Origin: CAZDDA01 sp964568045
Lineage (GTDB): Bacteria; Bipolaricaulota; Bipolaricaulia; UBA7950; UBA9294
Direction of reading: 5' to 3'
Length of the DNA stretch: 21,435 bases
NCBI GenBank assembly: GCA_964568045.1
Contig: CAZMOL010000020.1
Location: forward strand, 1 to 21,435
Under the pieces are notes generated by a model. That model was not told where the DNA came from. It ran no database searches and saw nothing but the letters and a program-made list of their open reading frames with translations. A program made the position numbers and the translations under genes. This document shows positions 8,935-15,994 of the stretch, one piece after another (position 1 is the stretch's first letter; each line of letters begins with the position of its first letter).

Positions 8935-9177
8935 CTACCGGCGCATCTTCATCTTCATAGGCTCTCGTTCACCGACATAGGGCAAGAGGGCGAGCTTGCG
9001 AGCGCGATTGATCTCCCGTGCCACTTGACGTTGGTGCTTGGCGCACAAACGCGTGGCCCTCTTTGGGAGGATTTTACCCAATCGATTCATGTATTGCTTC
9101 AGTTCTTCCGGCTTCTTGTAATCGAGCGTGATATTCCGTTCACAGACCCGGCAAACACGTCTTTGTTTGTAGAACAT
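8935..9177 (-). CDS. rpsR: 30S ribosomal protein S18
   Basis: An 80-residue protein with the S18 core: DYKKPEELKQYMNRLGKILPKRATRLCAKHQRQVAREINRARKLALLPYV. It pairs with S6 on the platform of the small subunit. The N terminus CRVC and the later LCAKH supply a CxxC plus CxxH set, as in zinc-binding S18 forms. The start lies 3 bp after the ssb stop. The only purine-rich site (GGAGG) is inside the end of ssb, which fits coupled translation. The order rpsF-ssb-rpsR is the classic bacterial arrangement; rplI, often next, is absent and is replaced by the mrfBA pair. Identification is secure. Confidence 0.97.
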   Translation of the reverse strand: MFYKQRRVCRVCERNITLDYKKPEELKQYMNRLGKILPKRATRLCAKHQRQVAREINRARKLALLPYVGEREPMKMKMRR

Positions 9178-9180
9178 CGC

Positions 9181-9612
9181 TTAGAAAGGAACCTCCTCGT
9201 CTTCTTCTTTTTCTTTCTTCTGGCTATCTGGTTGATTGCTGGTAGGAGGGATCGTTCCGGGCTCTTTTTCGGACCGTGGAGGACCGCCCAAGAATTGGAC
9301 ATTCTGTGCCACGACCTCAACGACTTTCCTTCGTTCTCCTTCAGCGTTTTCGAAGGAGTCGATGCGCAAGCGTCCCTCTACAGCCACTGATCGGCCCTTG
9401 CTTAAGTAGTTTGCGCAGTTCTCCGCTTGTGTTCCCCAGGTCACGATTGGAATGAAAGTGACTTCTTCCTGAAGTTGACCAGTGCTGTTTTTATATTGGC
9501 GGTTAACTGCAATGGAGAACCGCGTTCGAGCTGTTCCACTTGGAGTGTATTTCAGTTCGGGATCCGCTGTTAGATTTCCAATCAGGACTATTTTGTTGAG
9601 GCTTGCCGACAT
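9181..9612 (-). CDS. ssb: Single-stranded DNA-binding protein
   Basis: A 143-residue SSB. The OB fold covers residues 1-110 (NKIVLIGNLTADPELKYTPSGTARTRFSIAVNR, then WGTQAENCANYLSKGRSVAVEGRL). A low-complexity linker follows, and the protein ends in the acidic tip EEDEEVPF, close to the DDDIPF tail through which SSB recruits replication and repair proteins. An ATG with AGGAGGAG upstream sits 10 bp after rpsF. It is co-transcribed with rpsF and rpsR and lies upstream of the repair pair mrfBA, so single-strand binding and lesion processing may be expressed together. Secure. Confidence 0.97.
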   Translation of the reverse strand: MSASLNKIVLIGNLTADPELKYTPSGTARTRFSIAVNRQYKNSTGQLQEEVTFIPIVTWGTQAENCANYLSKGRSVAVEGRLRIDSFENAEGERRKVVEVVAQNVQFLGGPPRSEKEPGTIPPTSNQPDSQKKEKEEDEEVPF

Positions 9613-9622
9613 CTTTCTCCTC

Positions 9623-9910
9623 CTACTGGTCGCAAGCGACGATCTGGAAACGGAGGATTTCCTCGTCGATATTTAAGCGCTCTTTAAGAGGCTTTACTGC
9701 TTGTGGGGGAAGGCGAAAGGTGGTCAAGCCATAGTGCCCCTCCGAGCAGTGTCTGATCTCGTAGGCAAGATTGCGTTTTCCCCAATCGTTTGTGTCCTCG
9801 ATCTCTCCCCCATTCTCTGTGATGAGGCTGTGGATCCGCTGCACTTTCTTCGTGTGTTCCTCGTCGGGGAGGTCAGTTCTTACAACGTAAACGATTTCGT
9901 ATGCTCTCAC
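9623..9910 (-). CDS. rpsF: 30S ribosomal protein S6
   Basis: A 95-residue S6: RAYEIVYVVRTDLPDEE at the N terminus, then GGEIEDTNDWGKRNLAYEIRHCSEGHYGLTTFRLPPQAVKPLKERLNIDEEILRFQIV. The start is GTG at 9910 (rather than ATG), with GAGGGA about 6-8 bp upstream. It is the first gene of the rpsF-ssb-rpsR-mrfBA run. The upstream region holds a candidate promoter and overlapping hairpins that may mediate autoregulation. Secure. Confidence 0.96.
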   Translation of the reverse strand: MRAYEIVYVVRTDLPDEEHTKKVQRIHSLITENGGEIEDTNDWGKRNLAYEIRHCSEGHYGLTTFRLPPQAVKPLKERLNIDEEILRFQIVACDQ

Positions 9911-9924
9911 GTCTTGTCCCTCGC

Positions 9925-9958
9925 TTTTGCCGTTCAGGCAAAACTTTATCCTGAAGGG
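9925..9958 (-). promoter_or_regulatory. Two mutually exclusive hairpins in the rpsF upstream region
   Basis: In the plus-strand numbering, TTTTGCC (9925-9931) and GGCAAAA (9937-9943) form a perfect 7-bp stem with a 5-nt loop. The loop-proximal bases TTCAGG (9933-9938) can instead pair with CCTGAA (9950-9955). That second stem extends by 9930-9931 with 9957-9958 across one C:C mismatch in the RNA. The two folds share bases and cannot coexist. Known rpsF leaders are often bound by S6:S18, so a regulatory role is plausible. The second stem exists in RNA only if transcription starts upstream of about 9958. Confidence 0.4.
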
Positions 9959-9971
9959 TGTTGAAAGTCAA
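9943..9971 (-). promoter_or_regulatory. Candidate promoter for rpsF
   Basis: Minus strand: TTGACT (-35, 9966-9971), 17 bp, TAAAGT (-10, 9943-9948). The -35 matches 5 of 6 and the -10 matches 4 of 6. The start would fall near 9936, giving a short leader of about 26 nt. If this is the true start, only part of the hairpin region is transcribed, so it competes with the RNA-switch reading of the same bases. Confidence 0.4.
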
Positions 9972-10375
9972 ATTAGGGAAAACTCTGTTTGGGTGTAGAT
10001 AATTGCCGTACCCTCCGTCCAGTGATCTAGAGCGAGGTAGTGCAGAAGTGCCCTTCCTCTCTTGACAGAACGGCATTTGGCCACTGTAACAGCGAAACTT
10101 CTACTAGGAGAAAGGGGTAGCTGGGTGTTTTTGTGCGAGAGAGAGAAAGGGCGTGGCTCCAGGCGATTGCGCCGTCTTTCCGTTCTGCTCCGAGCAGAAG
10201 CCATTGCAGCAGGAGTGGTACTGCCAGAAAGATGTAGCTGTTGGAAGAGAGACATAGAATAGTCGCGGCATTAGAACAATAATGCATTCAGCTTATTTGC
10301 AAACATCATACCAGATATGGAAAAAGTCTTCATTTTACATGTTGGCTAAAAGCCGCATTTGAAAAGGTTCGCTGA

Positions 10376-10475
10376 NNNNNNNNNNNNNNNNNNNNNNNNN
10401 NNNNNNNNNNNNNNNNNNNNNNNNNNNNNNNNNNNNNNNNNNNNNNNNNNNNNNNNNNNNNNNNNNNNNNNNNNN
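10376..10475. other. Scaffold gap (100 N)
   Basis: Exactly 100 N, the conventional size for a gap of unknown length. The flanks share no visible overlap, unlike the second gap, so real sequence, possibly including a gene, may be missing here. Confidence 0.98.
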
Positions 10476-10576
10476 TGGCGCACTGGGGCTCATTTTGGGT
10501 GCTGGTGCGAAGTGGCACGTCTGATCTATTTGCTAGGAGTGCGATTTAGCTGTTGGTAGTTTTTTTCCTTGCCTTG

Positions 10577-10585
10577 TGCTAGAGT
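10577..10585 (+). promoter_or_regulatory. Candidate extended -10 promoter of HD-GYP gene
   Basis: TGC followed by TAGAGT forms an extended -10 (4 of 6 to TATAAT plus the TGn element). No -35 is visible at normal spacing. Transcription would start near 10592, about 28 nt before the GTG start. Motif evidence only. Confidence 0.35.
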
Positions 10586-10620
10586 AGAGGACCGGGTCTT
10601 CAATATTCGAAAGAGGGAAA

Positions 10621-11889
10621 GTGGATCTTCCTGCAAAGGCAAGGATTTATATTGGTTTTGTGGTGCTAGTGGCGCTGGCTGTGGTTGCCTACTACACCAG
10701 ATTTCTTGCTTTCGTCTCACTTGAGCAAATTGCTGCATTTGTACTTTTTATCTTGCTCGGTTTTCTTTCCGAAGTTTACGCCATTTGGATCCCACTATAT
10801 GGGACTGAAATGTCCAGCTCTATCGCTATCTATTCAGCTTCTCTTTTCATTCTCGGGCCCGCCCACGCTGTGTTTGTAGTGTTAGCTGCAACGTTAGGTT
10901 CGGAGATTTTGATGAGGTGGGATCATTTAAAGAATGCGCCAACGAAATTTGCGTATGCGGTGACCTTTAACGTGAGCCAGTGGGTTGTCTCTGTTGCTGT
11001 TGCCGCTTTAATCGTTACTTTTGGTCATACGCTACCCCTTAGACTTGCGACCACAGGTGACTATCTTTGGATACTTGCGGGCTTTTCGATCTATGCTGTG
11101 ATGAATCTTGCCCTTGTTACAGGCATTGTGGTGCTTACGGGCCGGAAGAGTTTCTTCTATAGCTTTGTGGCAGCACTTAAGGATTTCTCTTTACAGTATG
11201 TTAGTCTCTTTGTTTCTGTGCTTCTACTCGTTGTTCTCTATTCCCTCTCTATTTGGCATATGTTCTATGCTATTGTCCCGCTGACACTGGTCCATATCTC
11301 TTTTCGCAGCTATCTTAAACTCCGAACCGAGGCACGGAAGACCTTTGAGAGGATTTCCGCTCTTCTCGATGAGCGAGATCACTACACTGCAGTGCATTCA
11401 GACGAGGTAGCCGATCTTGCCGTGAAGATCGCGCAAGAAATGAGGCTCCCACAGGGGGAGGTTGAAAAGATTGATGTCGCGGGGAGAGTGCATGATATAG
11501 GTAAAATGGCCATTCCTGACGCAATCCTTCTCAAACCTGGCCCGCTGAGCGAGGAGGAGTGGCGGGTGATGAAACGTCACCCAGTGGTCAGCGCGGAGTT
11601 GATACAGGGATTGGAGATTTATGCTCCAGTAGCCGTGGCTGTTAGGCACGAACACGAACGGTGGGATGGAAGTGGATACCCGGACGGCTTGAAGGGGGAG
11701 GAAATTCCTCTTGTCGCACGGATCATTGCTGCTGCGGACATCTTCAATGCCCTCATAACTAAGAGGCCCTATCGGGAGGCGTTTACACACGAAGAGGCAA
11801 TAGAGACCATCCGGCAATTGAGAGGAACGGATCTTGATCCAGTCGTAGCCGAAGCTCTCCTTCGTGTAGTCGATGAACAACAGTCATGA
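10621..11889 (+). CDS. Membrane-bound HD-GYP domain phosphodiesterase
   Basis: A 422-residue protein. Residues 1-230 contain about seven or eight hydrophobic segments (for example 9-25, 36-50, 68-92, 120-135, 148-172, 190-222), a polytopic N-terminal sensor domain I cannot name. Residues 240-420 are an HD-GYP domain: AVHSDEVADLAVKIA, HDIGK (291-295), RHP (319-321), HEHERWDGSGYPDGLKG (343-359) and AADIFNALITKRPYREA. HD-GYP proteins hydrolyse cyclic di-GMP to pGpG or GMP. In the GYP motif the usual HHE is read as EHE (E344-H345-E346), which may alter the metal set. The start is GTG at 10621 after AAGAGGG, with tight spacing. The next gene, a DUF5317 membrane protein, lies 59 bp downstream on the same strand. 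No GGDEF partner is in the window. The family is secure; the signal sensed is unknown. Confidence 0.92.
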   Translation: MDLPAKARIYIGFVVLVALAVVAYYTRFLAFVSLEQIAAFVLFILLGFLSEVYAIWIPLYGTEMSSSIAIYSASLFILGPAHAVFVVLAATLGSEILMRWDHLKNAPTKFAYAVTFNVSQWVVSVAVAALIVTFGHTLPLRLATTGDYLWILAGFSIYAVMNLALVTGIVVLTGRKSFFYSFVAALKDFSLQYVSLFVSVLLLVVLYSLSIWHMFYAIVPLTLVHISFRSYLKLRTEARKTFERISALLDERDHYTAVHSDEVADLAVKIAQEMRLPQGEVEKIDVAGRVHDIGKMAIPDAILLKPGPLSEEEWRVMKRHPVVSAELIQGLEIYAPVAVAVRHEHERWDGSGYPDGLKGEEIPLVARIIAAADIFNALITKRPYREAFTHEEAIETIRQLRGTDLDPVVAEALLRVVDEQQS

Positions 11890-11948
11890 GACAAGAGATT
11901 CTACAGCTACCGTACTGTTACACGTTGGGTAAGCTCTGATTCCGACGC

Positions 11949-12503
11949 ATGTTTTTCTTCTGTGCAGTTTTCCTTGGCGTTATCCTCGGATACCTGCGAA
12001 AAGGTCGGATTGCTAACCTTATCGTTCTTCGGTTGCGGTTCTGGGGGTTCGTTGTAGTCGCTCTGCTGATTCAACTAGCGATTTTTCCCTTGTTCAGTGA
12101 ACGGCCTCTCCTTCCGTATGCTACTACGGCACTTCATTTCCTCTCCTACGGCCTCATCTTCTTGTTCCTTTTCCTAAACCATCACGTGCTCTCCTTCGCC
12201 CCTATTGGCTTGGGGTCCTTTTTGAATCTACTTGTGATCATTGTGAATGGGGGATACATGCCGTCCTCGCTGACGGCTCTTGAACGCTCAGGGGCCCAGG
12301 AGGTAGCGACGCATCTGTTAAAGAACGGTGTGTATGGGAACGTCACCCTGATGAGCGGTGCAACACGACTCAATATCTTGGGGGACTTTCTGTACTTGCC
12401 TGGGAGCCAACCGTTCGCTTTCGCGTTCAGCATTGGTGACCTCCTGCTAGCACTCGGGCTCATTTGGTTGATCGCGCGGGGAATGAGACAGAATGGTTCG
12501 TGA
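11949..12503 (+). CDS. DUF5317-family membrane protein
   Basis: A 184-residue polytopic membrane protein of unknown function. It opens with a hydrophobic N terminus (FFFCAVFLGVILGYLRKGR), then helices at about 28-47, 58-78 and 86-98. A conserved-looking NGGYMPSSL follows, and the C-terminal part has LGDFLYLPGSQPFAFAFSIGDLLLALGLIWLIARG, which matches the DUF5317 pattern (NGGxMP and a FSxGDxLLxLG helix). An in-frame TGA just upstream makes ATG 11949 the first possible ATG. No Shine-Dalgarno is visible. It follows the HD-GYP gene by 59 bp, and from memory DUF5317 and HD-GYP genes are frequent neighbours, which suggests a shared signalling context. Family call fairly sure; function unknown. Confidence 0.8.
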   Translation: MFFFCAVFLGVILGYLRKGRIANLIVLRLRFWGFVVVALLIQLAIFPLFSERPLLPYATTALHFLSYGLIFLFLFLNHHVLSFAPIGLGSFLNLLVIIVNGGYMPSSLTALERSGAQEVATHLLKNGVYGNVTLMSGATRLNILGDFLYLPGSQPFAFAFSIGDLLLALGLIWLIARGMRQNGS

Positions 12504-13049
12504 TCTCTTATCGCTTCAGTATTTCATTCTATCGCGGTAGTAGAGGCCAGCCTGTTTCGAGATCGGAAGCGGATCAAGTCCTGCGCGACCCTACTCGACG
12601 CAGCCCCGTAGGAGGATGCCCCGAGCTGTTCCTGCGTGGATGGTAAATCGAAGGCGGTCGACATCTCATTACGGGGAAAGCCCTTGAGAGGAGGGAAAAG
12701 GGGAGCTCGGTTTCCCTTGCCCTTGCCGAGTCGAACGGCGGCCTTGCAGAAGGAGAGGCTACGCGGCCAAGGAGGTTAAACAGCGTGCCTGGACCCCCTC
12801 TGCTTGGGCTGTAAACCCATTTTCGGCTGACACCTCGTCACGGACTCGCCGTTTTTGATAATCCATCTCGCGGCGAGAAGCTCCCCTTGGTGGTTAGTGG
12901 TGGCTGTTCCGGTCCTCTATAGAGAACCGAAGGATTTGCCGCAACACTGATTCCTTTTTCGTTACCCCCCAACTTGTTCCAGCCAAGGGCGGAAGTATAA
13001 CCACCCTCTTTACGCGGTTCAAGAGAAGAATACGGCCATGCGTAGGAGA
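12504..13049. other. Unassigned GC-rich region between DUF5317 and asnS
   Basis: About 550 bp between the convergent ends of the DUF5317 gene and asnS. I checked both strands for coding frames, tRNA, tmRNA, RNase P RNA, SRP RNA and T-box elements and recognised none. It contains many short complementary segments: CTCGG/CCGAG around 12700-12735, GGCC/GGCC around 12745-12775, CTCGCCG (12845-12851) with CGGCGAG (12871-12877), and AGGGCGG/CCACCCT near 12985-13007. This could be a structured RNA or a decayed gene. No clear intrinsic terminator for either convergent gene is visible, although TTTTT follows a weak CGG/CCG stem near 12851. Confidence 0.45.
12910..12929. repeat. 20-bp near-perfect palindrome
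   Basis: CGGTCCTCTA followed by TAGAGAACCG: two 10-bp arms with a single mismatch (C against A at the fourth position from each outer end) and no spacer. It could be a protein-binding site or the tip of an RNA hairpin. It lies in otherwise unassigned sequence, with no gene start close by on either strand. Confidence 0.5.
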
Positions 13050-14500
13050 CTATGGGTAGAGGCGATTCAGCTGCCTTGGAAATGGGATAGTCTCACGGAT
13101 ATGGGGAATCCCGCAGATCCAGGTAATTGTCCTGGCCATCCCCAACCCAAAACCGGAGTGAGGTACTGACCCGTATCGGCGTAGGTCGAGATACCACTCG
13201 TAGGGTTCTTTGGGAAGGTGATTCTCTTCAAGCTGGGCGGTCAGTTCCTCAAGCGTGTCCACACGTTGACTGCCACCGATCAGCTCCCCGAAGCCTTCGG
13301 GAGCGATGAGATCGGCGGCCAGAACTTGAGTGGGATCATCCGGATCGCGTTTCATGTAGAACGGCTTCATCGATTTTGGGAAGTATTCCACAAACACCGG
13401 CTTCTGGAAATGATCCCCAAGCGTTGCTTCGTGTGGAGCTCCGAAATCCTCACCGAAGGCCACGTCGTGACCGGCTTCTTTGAGGAGGCTCACGGTATCC
13501 GCGTAGGATAATCGGGGAAACGGCAAAGCGACCTCTTCGAGGAGTTGCTCGGTATTGCGCTTCAGCAGTCCAAGCTCGCGCTTTCGCTCTGCGACCACGC
13601 TGTTGACGACATAGGCAATAAGCTCTTCCTGGAGCCGCGTGTTGTCTTCATGATCGTAGAAGGCCATCTCTGCCTCGGCCATCCAGAACTCGGTCACGTG
13701 TTTGCGCGTCTTCGACTTTTCGGCGCGGAAGACCGGGCCAATCCAATAGACCTTCCCTAATGCCATGATCGTCGCTTCCAGGTACAGCTGGCCACTCTGG
13801 GTGAGGTACGCCTTGTCGCCGAAATAATCGACTTCAAACAGTGTCGTCGTCCNNNNNNNNNNNNNNNNNNNNNNNNNNNNNNNNNNNNNNNNNNNNNNNN
13901 NNNNNNNNNNNNNNNNNNNNNNNNNNNNNNNNNNNNNNNNNNNNNNNNNNNNTGGGTGAGGTACGCCTTGTCGCCGAAATAATCGACTTCAAACAGTGTC
14001 GTCGTCCCTTCAACCGAAGTGCCGGTAAGGATTGGGGCTTCGGTTGCCACAAAACCGCGCTCGTGGAAGAAGTTGCGCACGGCGCGGAAGACCGCGTCGC
14101 GGATGCGGAGTATCGGCACCTGCCTGCCGGTACGGATCCAAAGATGGCGGTGGTCCATGAGGAATCCCGGGGAGTGCTCCTTGAGCTCGATCGGAAACGG
14201 TTCTCTTGGTTCGTTGACAATTTTCACATTACGGATCTGTAGCTCGCATCCTTCTGGAGCGCGAGGATCCTCGCGAATGATCCCCGTTACGATGAGAGAC
14301 GATTCTCGTGGAATACGATCGGCGGTGGCAAACAGTGAGGGTGCGTCGGGCTCAGTTATCACACCCTGAACCATCCCCGTGCCGTCACGGATCTGAAGGA
14401 ACAGGATCTTGCCGCTTGAACGTTTGTTGTACAGCCACCCGCGCAGGGTAACCTCCTCCCCCACGTGCTGAAGTGCCTGATCGATGGTGATCGTCTGCAT
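13050..14500 (-). CDS. asnS: Asparaginyl-tRNA synthetase, interrupted only by an assembly gap
   Basis: Class II synthetase that charges tRNA-Asn. The N-terminal OB anticodon-binding domain (VTLRGWLYNKRSSGKILFLQIRDGTG) is followed by the catalytic domain: GTSVEGTTTLFEVDYFGDKAYLT, motif 2 GPVFRAEKSKTRKHVTEFWMAEAE, and motif 3 HSGFGLGMARTITWICGIPHIRETIPFPR. A run of 100 N splits the frame, but the 55 bases before it are repeated exactly after it. Removing 155 bases leaves 1296 nt, that is 431 codons plus stop, in frame and of normal length, so the gene is almost certainly intact. Motif 3 usually reads GLERxxxW; here the Glu is Ala while the Arg is kept. The ATG at 14500 follows AAAGGAGC. It lies 44 bp after the MATE gene and may be co-transcribed with it. 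Confidence 0.95.
13798..13852. repeat. 55-bp direct repeat, copy 1 (contig-end overlap)
   Basis: Fifty-five bases ending at the N run are identical to 13953-14007. Both copies encode the same asnS residues. This is the signature of two contigs ending in the same k-mer (k=55) that were scaffolded rather than merged, not a biological duplication. Confidence 0.92.
13853..13952. other. Spurious scaffold gap (100 N) inside asnS
   Basis: Exactly 100 N between two identical 55-base flanks. The true gap length is negative (an overlap), so no sequence appears to be missing. Confidence 0.95.
13953..14007. repeat. 55-bp direct repeat, copy 2 (contig-end overlap)
   Basis: Second copy of the flank sequence at 13798-13852. 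Collapsing both copies and the N run restores the asnS reading frame. Confidence 0.92.
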
Positions 14501-14544
14501 GATTGCTCCTTTGCGACGTGCTACGTGAGCTTAGAAGGCGCACC

Positions 14545-15969
14545 CTATCTTTGCAAGGGGACGACCTCTTCCACTACCTGCTCGACCGGAAGCGGCGCTT
14601 CCTTGATCACGCGATGCTTCCAGTTCCCGGTTAGGAAGAACCCCAGAGAAAGAGTGGCCGCACCGAAATTCGAGGCCAACATTGCCCACCAAACACCATC
14701 CGGTCCAAGCCCAGCAGTGAAGCCAAGAAGGTACACCAGCGGCAATCTCAAGCCCCACAGCCGAAAGAGGGAAAAGAACATCGAATAGACGGTGTGCCCC
14801 GACCCCTGGTAGGTGCCGATGGCCACCTGGAGGATGCCCATGAAAGGGAAAGCCATCGCTACCAGAACGAACATACGTGTCCCCAGTGTAATGACCTCTT
14901 CATCCGCGATGAAGACGCGTATAAGTGAAGCTCGCAGTGCAAGGACGAGTGCGCTTGCGATAACCAGGATCGCGGACGAGACCATCATCGCTGTCCGGGC
15001 ACACTTCTTTGCCCGTTTGGGTAGCCCTGCGCCGAGGTTCTGCCCGACCATCGTCGCTGTTGCCTGACCGAGGCCCATTGCCGGCATCAGGGCGATGGAA
15101 ATCACTCGGTTGCCGATCCCAAAGGCGCTCACTACGGCTGTCCCGAACCGAGCGAGAATGCCGGTCATGATGGAGAAGCCCAGTGCTGTCCCCGACTGGC
15201 CAAGCGACGCGGGAAGACCGATCGCCACGATTTGGTGTACCACGGGCCGCCGCAGTATCAGGTGGCGGGGTCGGATGCGGATACCCAGTCTTCTGGAGAA
15301 GAGAAGGGCAACCCCGACTACGGCGATTACGCCGCGCGCGATGACAGTTGCGATGGCCGCGCCGGCGACCCCCCAGGCGGGGAACGGGCCCCAACCGAAG
15401 ATGAGAAACGGATCGAGCAGAATGTTGAGGGCGACCGAGATCCCCATTAGCTTCATCGGAGTGACCGTATCGCCGGCACCATTGAGCAACGCGGTGACGA
15501 CGAACATCGCGAACATCGCCGGGATTCCCGCGTAGATGATGCGAATATACGCGGTTGCATCGGGGAGCAGATCCAGCCCGGCTCCCATGATCACCATCAA
15601 CGGTCGCGCGCTCACAACGCCGATTCCCGCAAGAACAAGAGCGAGGATTCCCGTGAAAGCGAAGACTTGCCCCGCAGCAAGGTTGGCCTCTTCGTAACGT
15701 CTGGCTCCAGTGTACTGCGCGACCAGCGCCGTCCCGGCGATTGTCACACCGGCACCTATGGAGATCACCAAGAAAACGAGTGGCCAGGCGATCGTTGGAG
15801 CAGCCACGGCCACCTTGCCCAGCCGTCCTAGCCACAACGTATCGACGAGGTGATAAAGCGTGTGAAACAGGTTGGACAGCATTACCGGCCAAGCCAGTGC
15901 CAATAGCGATCGGGCGATCGGGCCCGACGTCAGTCTCTCGCTGTTCGTGTATCGTCCTCGATCGACCAT
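14545..15969 (-). CDS. MATE-family multidrug/cation efflux transporter
   Basis: A 474-residue polytopic inner-membrane protein with the two-bundle MATE layout of about 12 helices. It opens with IARSLLALAWPVMLSNLFHTLYHLVDTLWLGRLGKVAVAA, the first MatE repeat. It also has ALLNGAGDTVTPMKLMGISVALNILLDPFLIFGWGPFPAWGVAGAAIAT and the second repeat GLPASLGQSGTALGF....FGIGNRVISIALMPAMGLGQATATMVGQNLGAG. The family exports drugs or metabolites in exchange for Na+ or H+; the substrate is unknown. The frame is open further upstream to 16017, but the ATG at 15969 is preferred because the longer version would start inside the regulatory palindrome. No Shine-Dalgarno is visible, and TAGAAT ends 7 nt before the ATG, so the transcript may be leaderless. 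It is divergent from the XRE-TOBE operon. Confidence 0.9.
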   Translation of the reverse strand: MVDRGRYTNSERLTSGPIARSLLALAWPVMLSNLFHTLYHLVDTLWLGRLGKVAVAAPTIAWPLVFLVISIGAGVTIAGTALVAQYTGARRYEEANLAAGQVFAFTGILALVLAGIGVVSARPLMVIMGAGLDLLPDATAYIRIIYAGIPAMFAMFVVTALLNGAGDTVTPMKLMGISVALNILLDPFLIFGWGPFPAWGVAGAAIATVIARGVIAVVGVALLFSRRLGIRIRPRHLILRRPVVHQIVAIGLPASLGQSGTALGFSIMTGILARFGTAVVSAFGIGNRVISIALMPAMGLGQATATMVGQNLGAGLPKRAKKCARTAMMVSSAILVIASALVLALRASLIRVFIADEEVITLGTRMFVLVAMAFPFMGILQVAIGTYQGSGHTVYSMFFSLFRLWGLRLPLVYLLGFTAGLGPDGVWWAMLASNFGAATLSLGFFLTGNWKHRVIKEAPLPVEQVVEEVVPLQR

Positions 15970-15976
15970 GAGGCGG

Positions 15977-15982
15977 ATTCTA
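15977..15982 (-). promoter_or_regulatory. Candidate -10 element for the MATE gene
   Basis: TAGAAT on the minus strand, 7 nt before the ATG at 15969, would place the transcription start at or next to the start codon. No matching -35 is seen at 17 bp. An alternative promoter further up is TTGACA (16019-16024), 17 bp, GATACC (15996-16001). Which is used cannot be decided from sequence. Confidence 0.3.
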
Positions 15983-15994
15983 ACGCATCTCGGC

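Larger units (their letters stand above)
9911..10620. other. Unassigned region with assembly gap
   Basis: No supported gene lies here. The stretch separates the minus-strand rpsF operon from the plus-strand HD-GYP gene and contains an N run. On the plus strand TTGACA (10062-10067), 17 bp, TGTAAC (10085-10090) resembles a promoter, but nothing recognisable follows. Inverted repeats are TTCTGCTC-c-GAGCAGAA (10183-10199) and GCATTA-gaacaa-TAATGC (10268-10285); neither is followed by a T-run. The sequence right of 10240 is more AT-rich than the surrounding genes. Short frames crossing here look like noise. Confidence 0.5.

Noticed and set aside
9968..10287. Minus-strand small proteins upstream of rpsF
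   Set aside because: They have no conserved features, start without ribosome binding sites and overlap promoter-like sequence.
12550..12600. AGATCGGAAG resembling a sequencing adapter
   Set aside because: Only ten bases match and the following bases differ from the adapter, so chance is sufficient.
12660..12900. RNase P RNA, tmRNA or group II intron
   Set aside because: None of the conserved core elements of these RNAs (for example GAGGAAAGUCC, the tmRNA tRNA-like ends, or a domain V hairpin) is present on either strand.
12980..13049. T-box leader (AGGGTGG on the minus strand) near asnS
   Set aside because: It lies downstream of asnS rather than upstream, and the ACCGCG continuation of the T-box is absent.
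13841..14242. Open frames running through the N run in asnS
   Set aside because: They arise from translating N and from the duplicated contig ends; the real frame is restored by collapsing the 55-base overlap.
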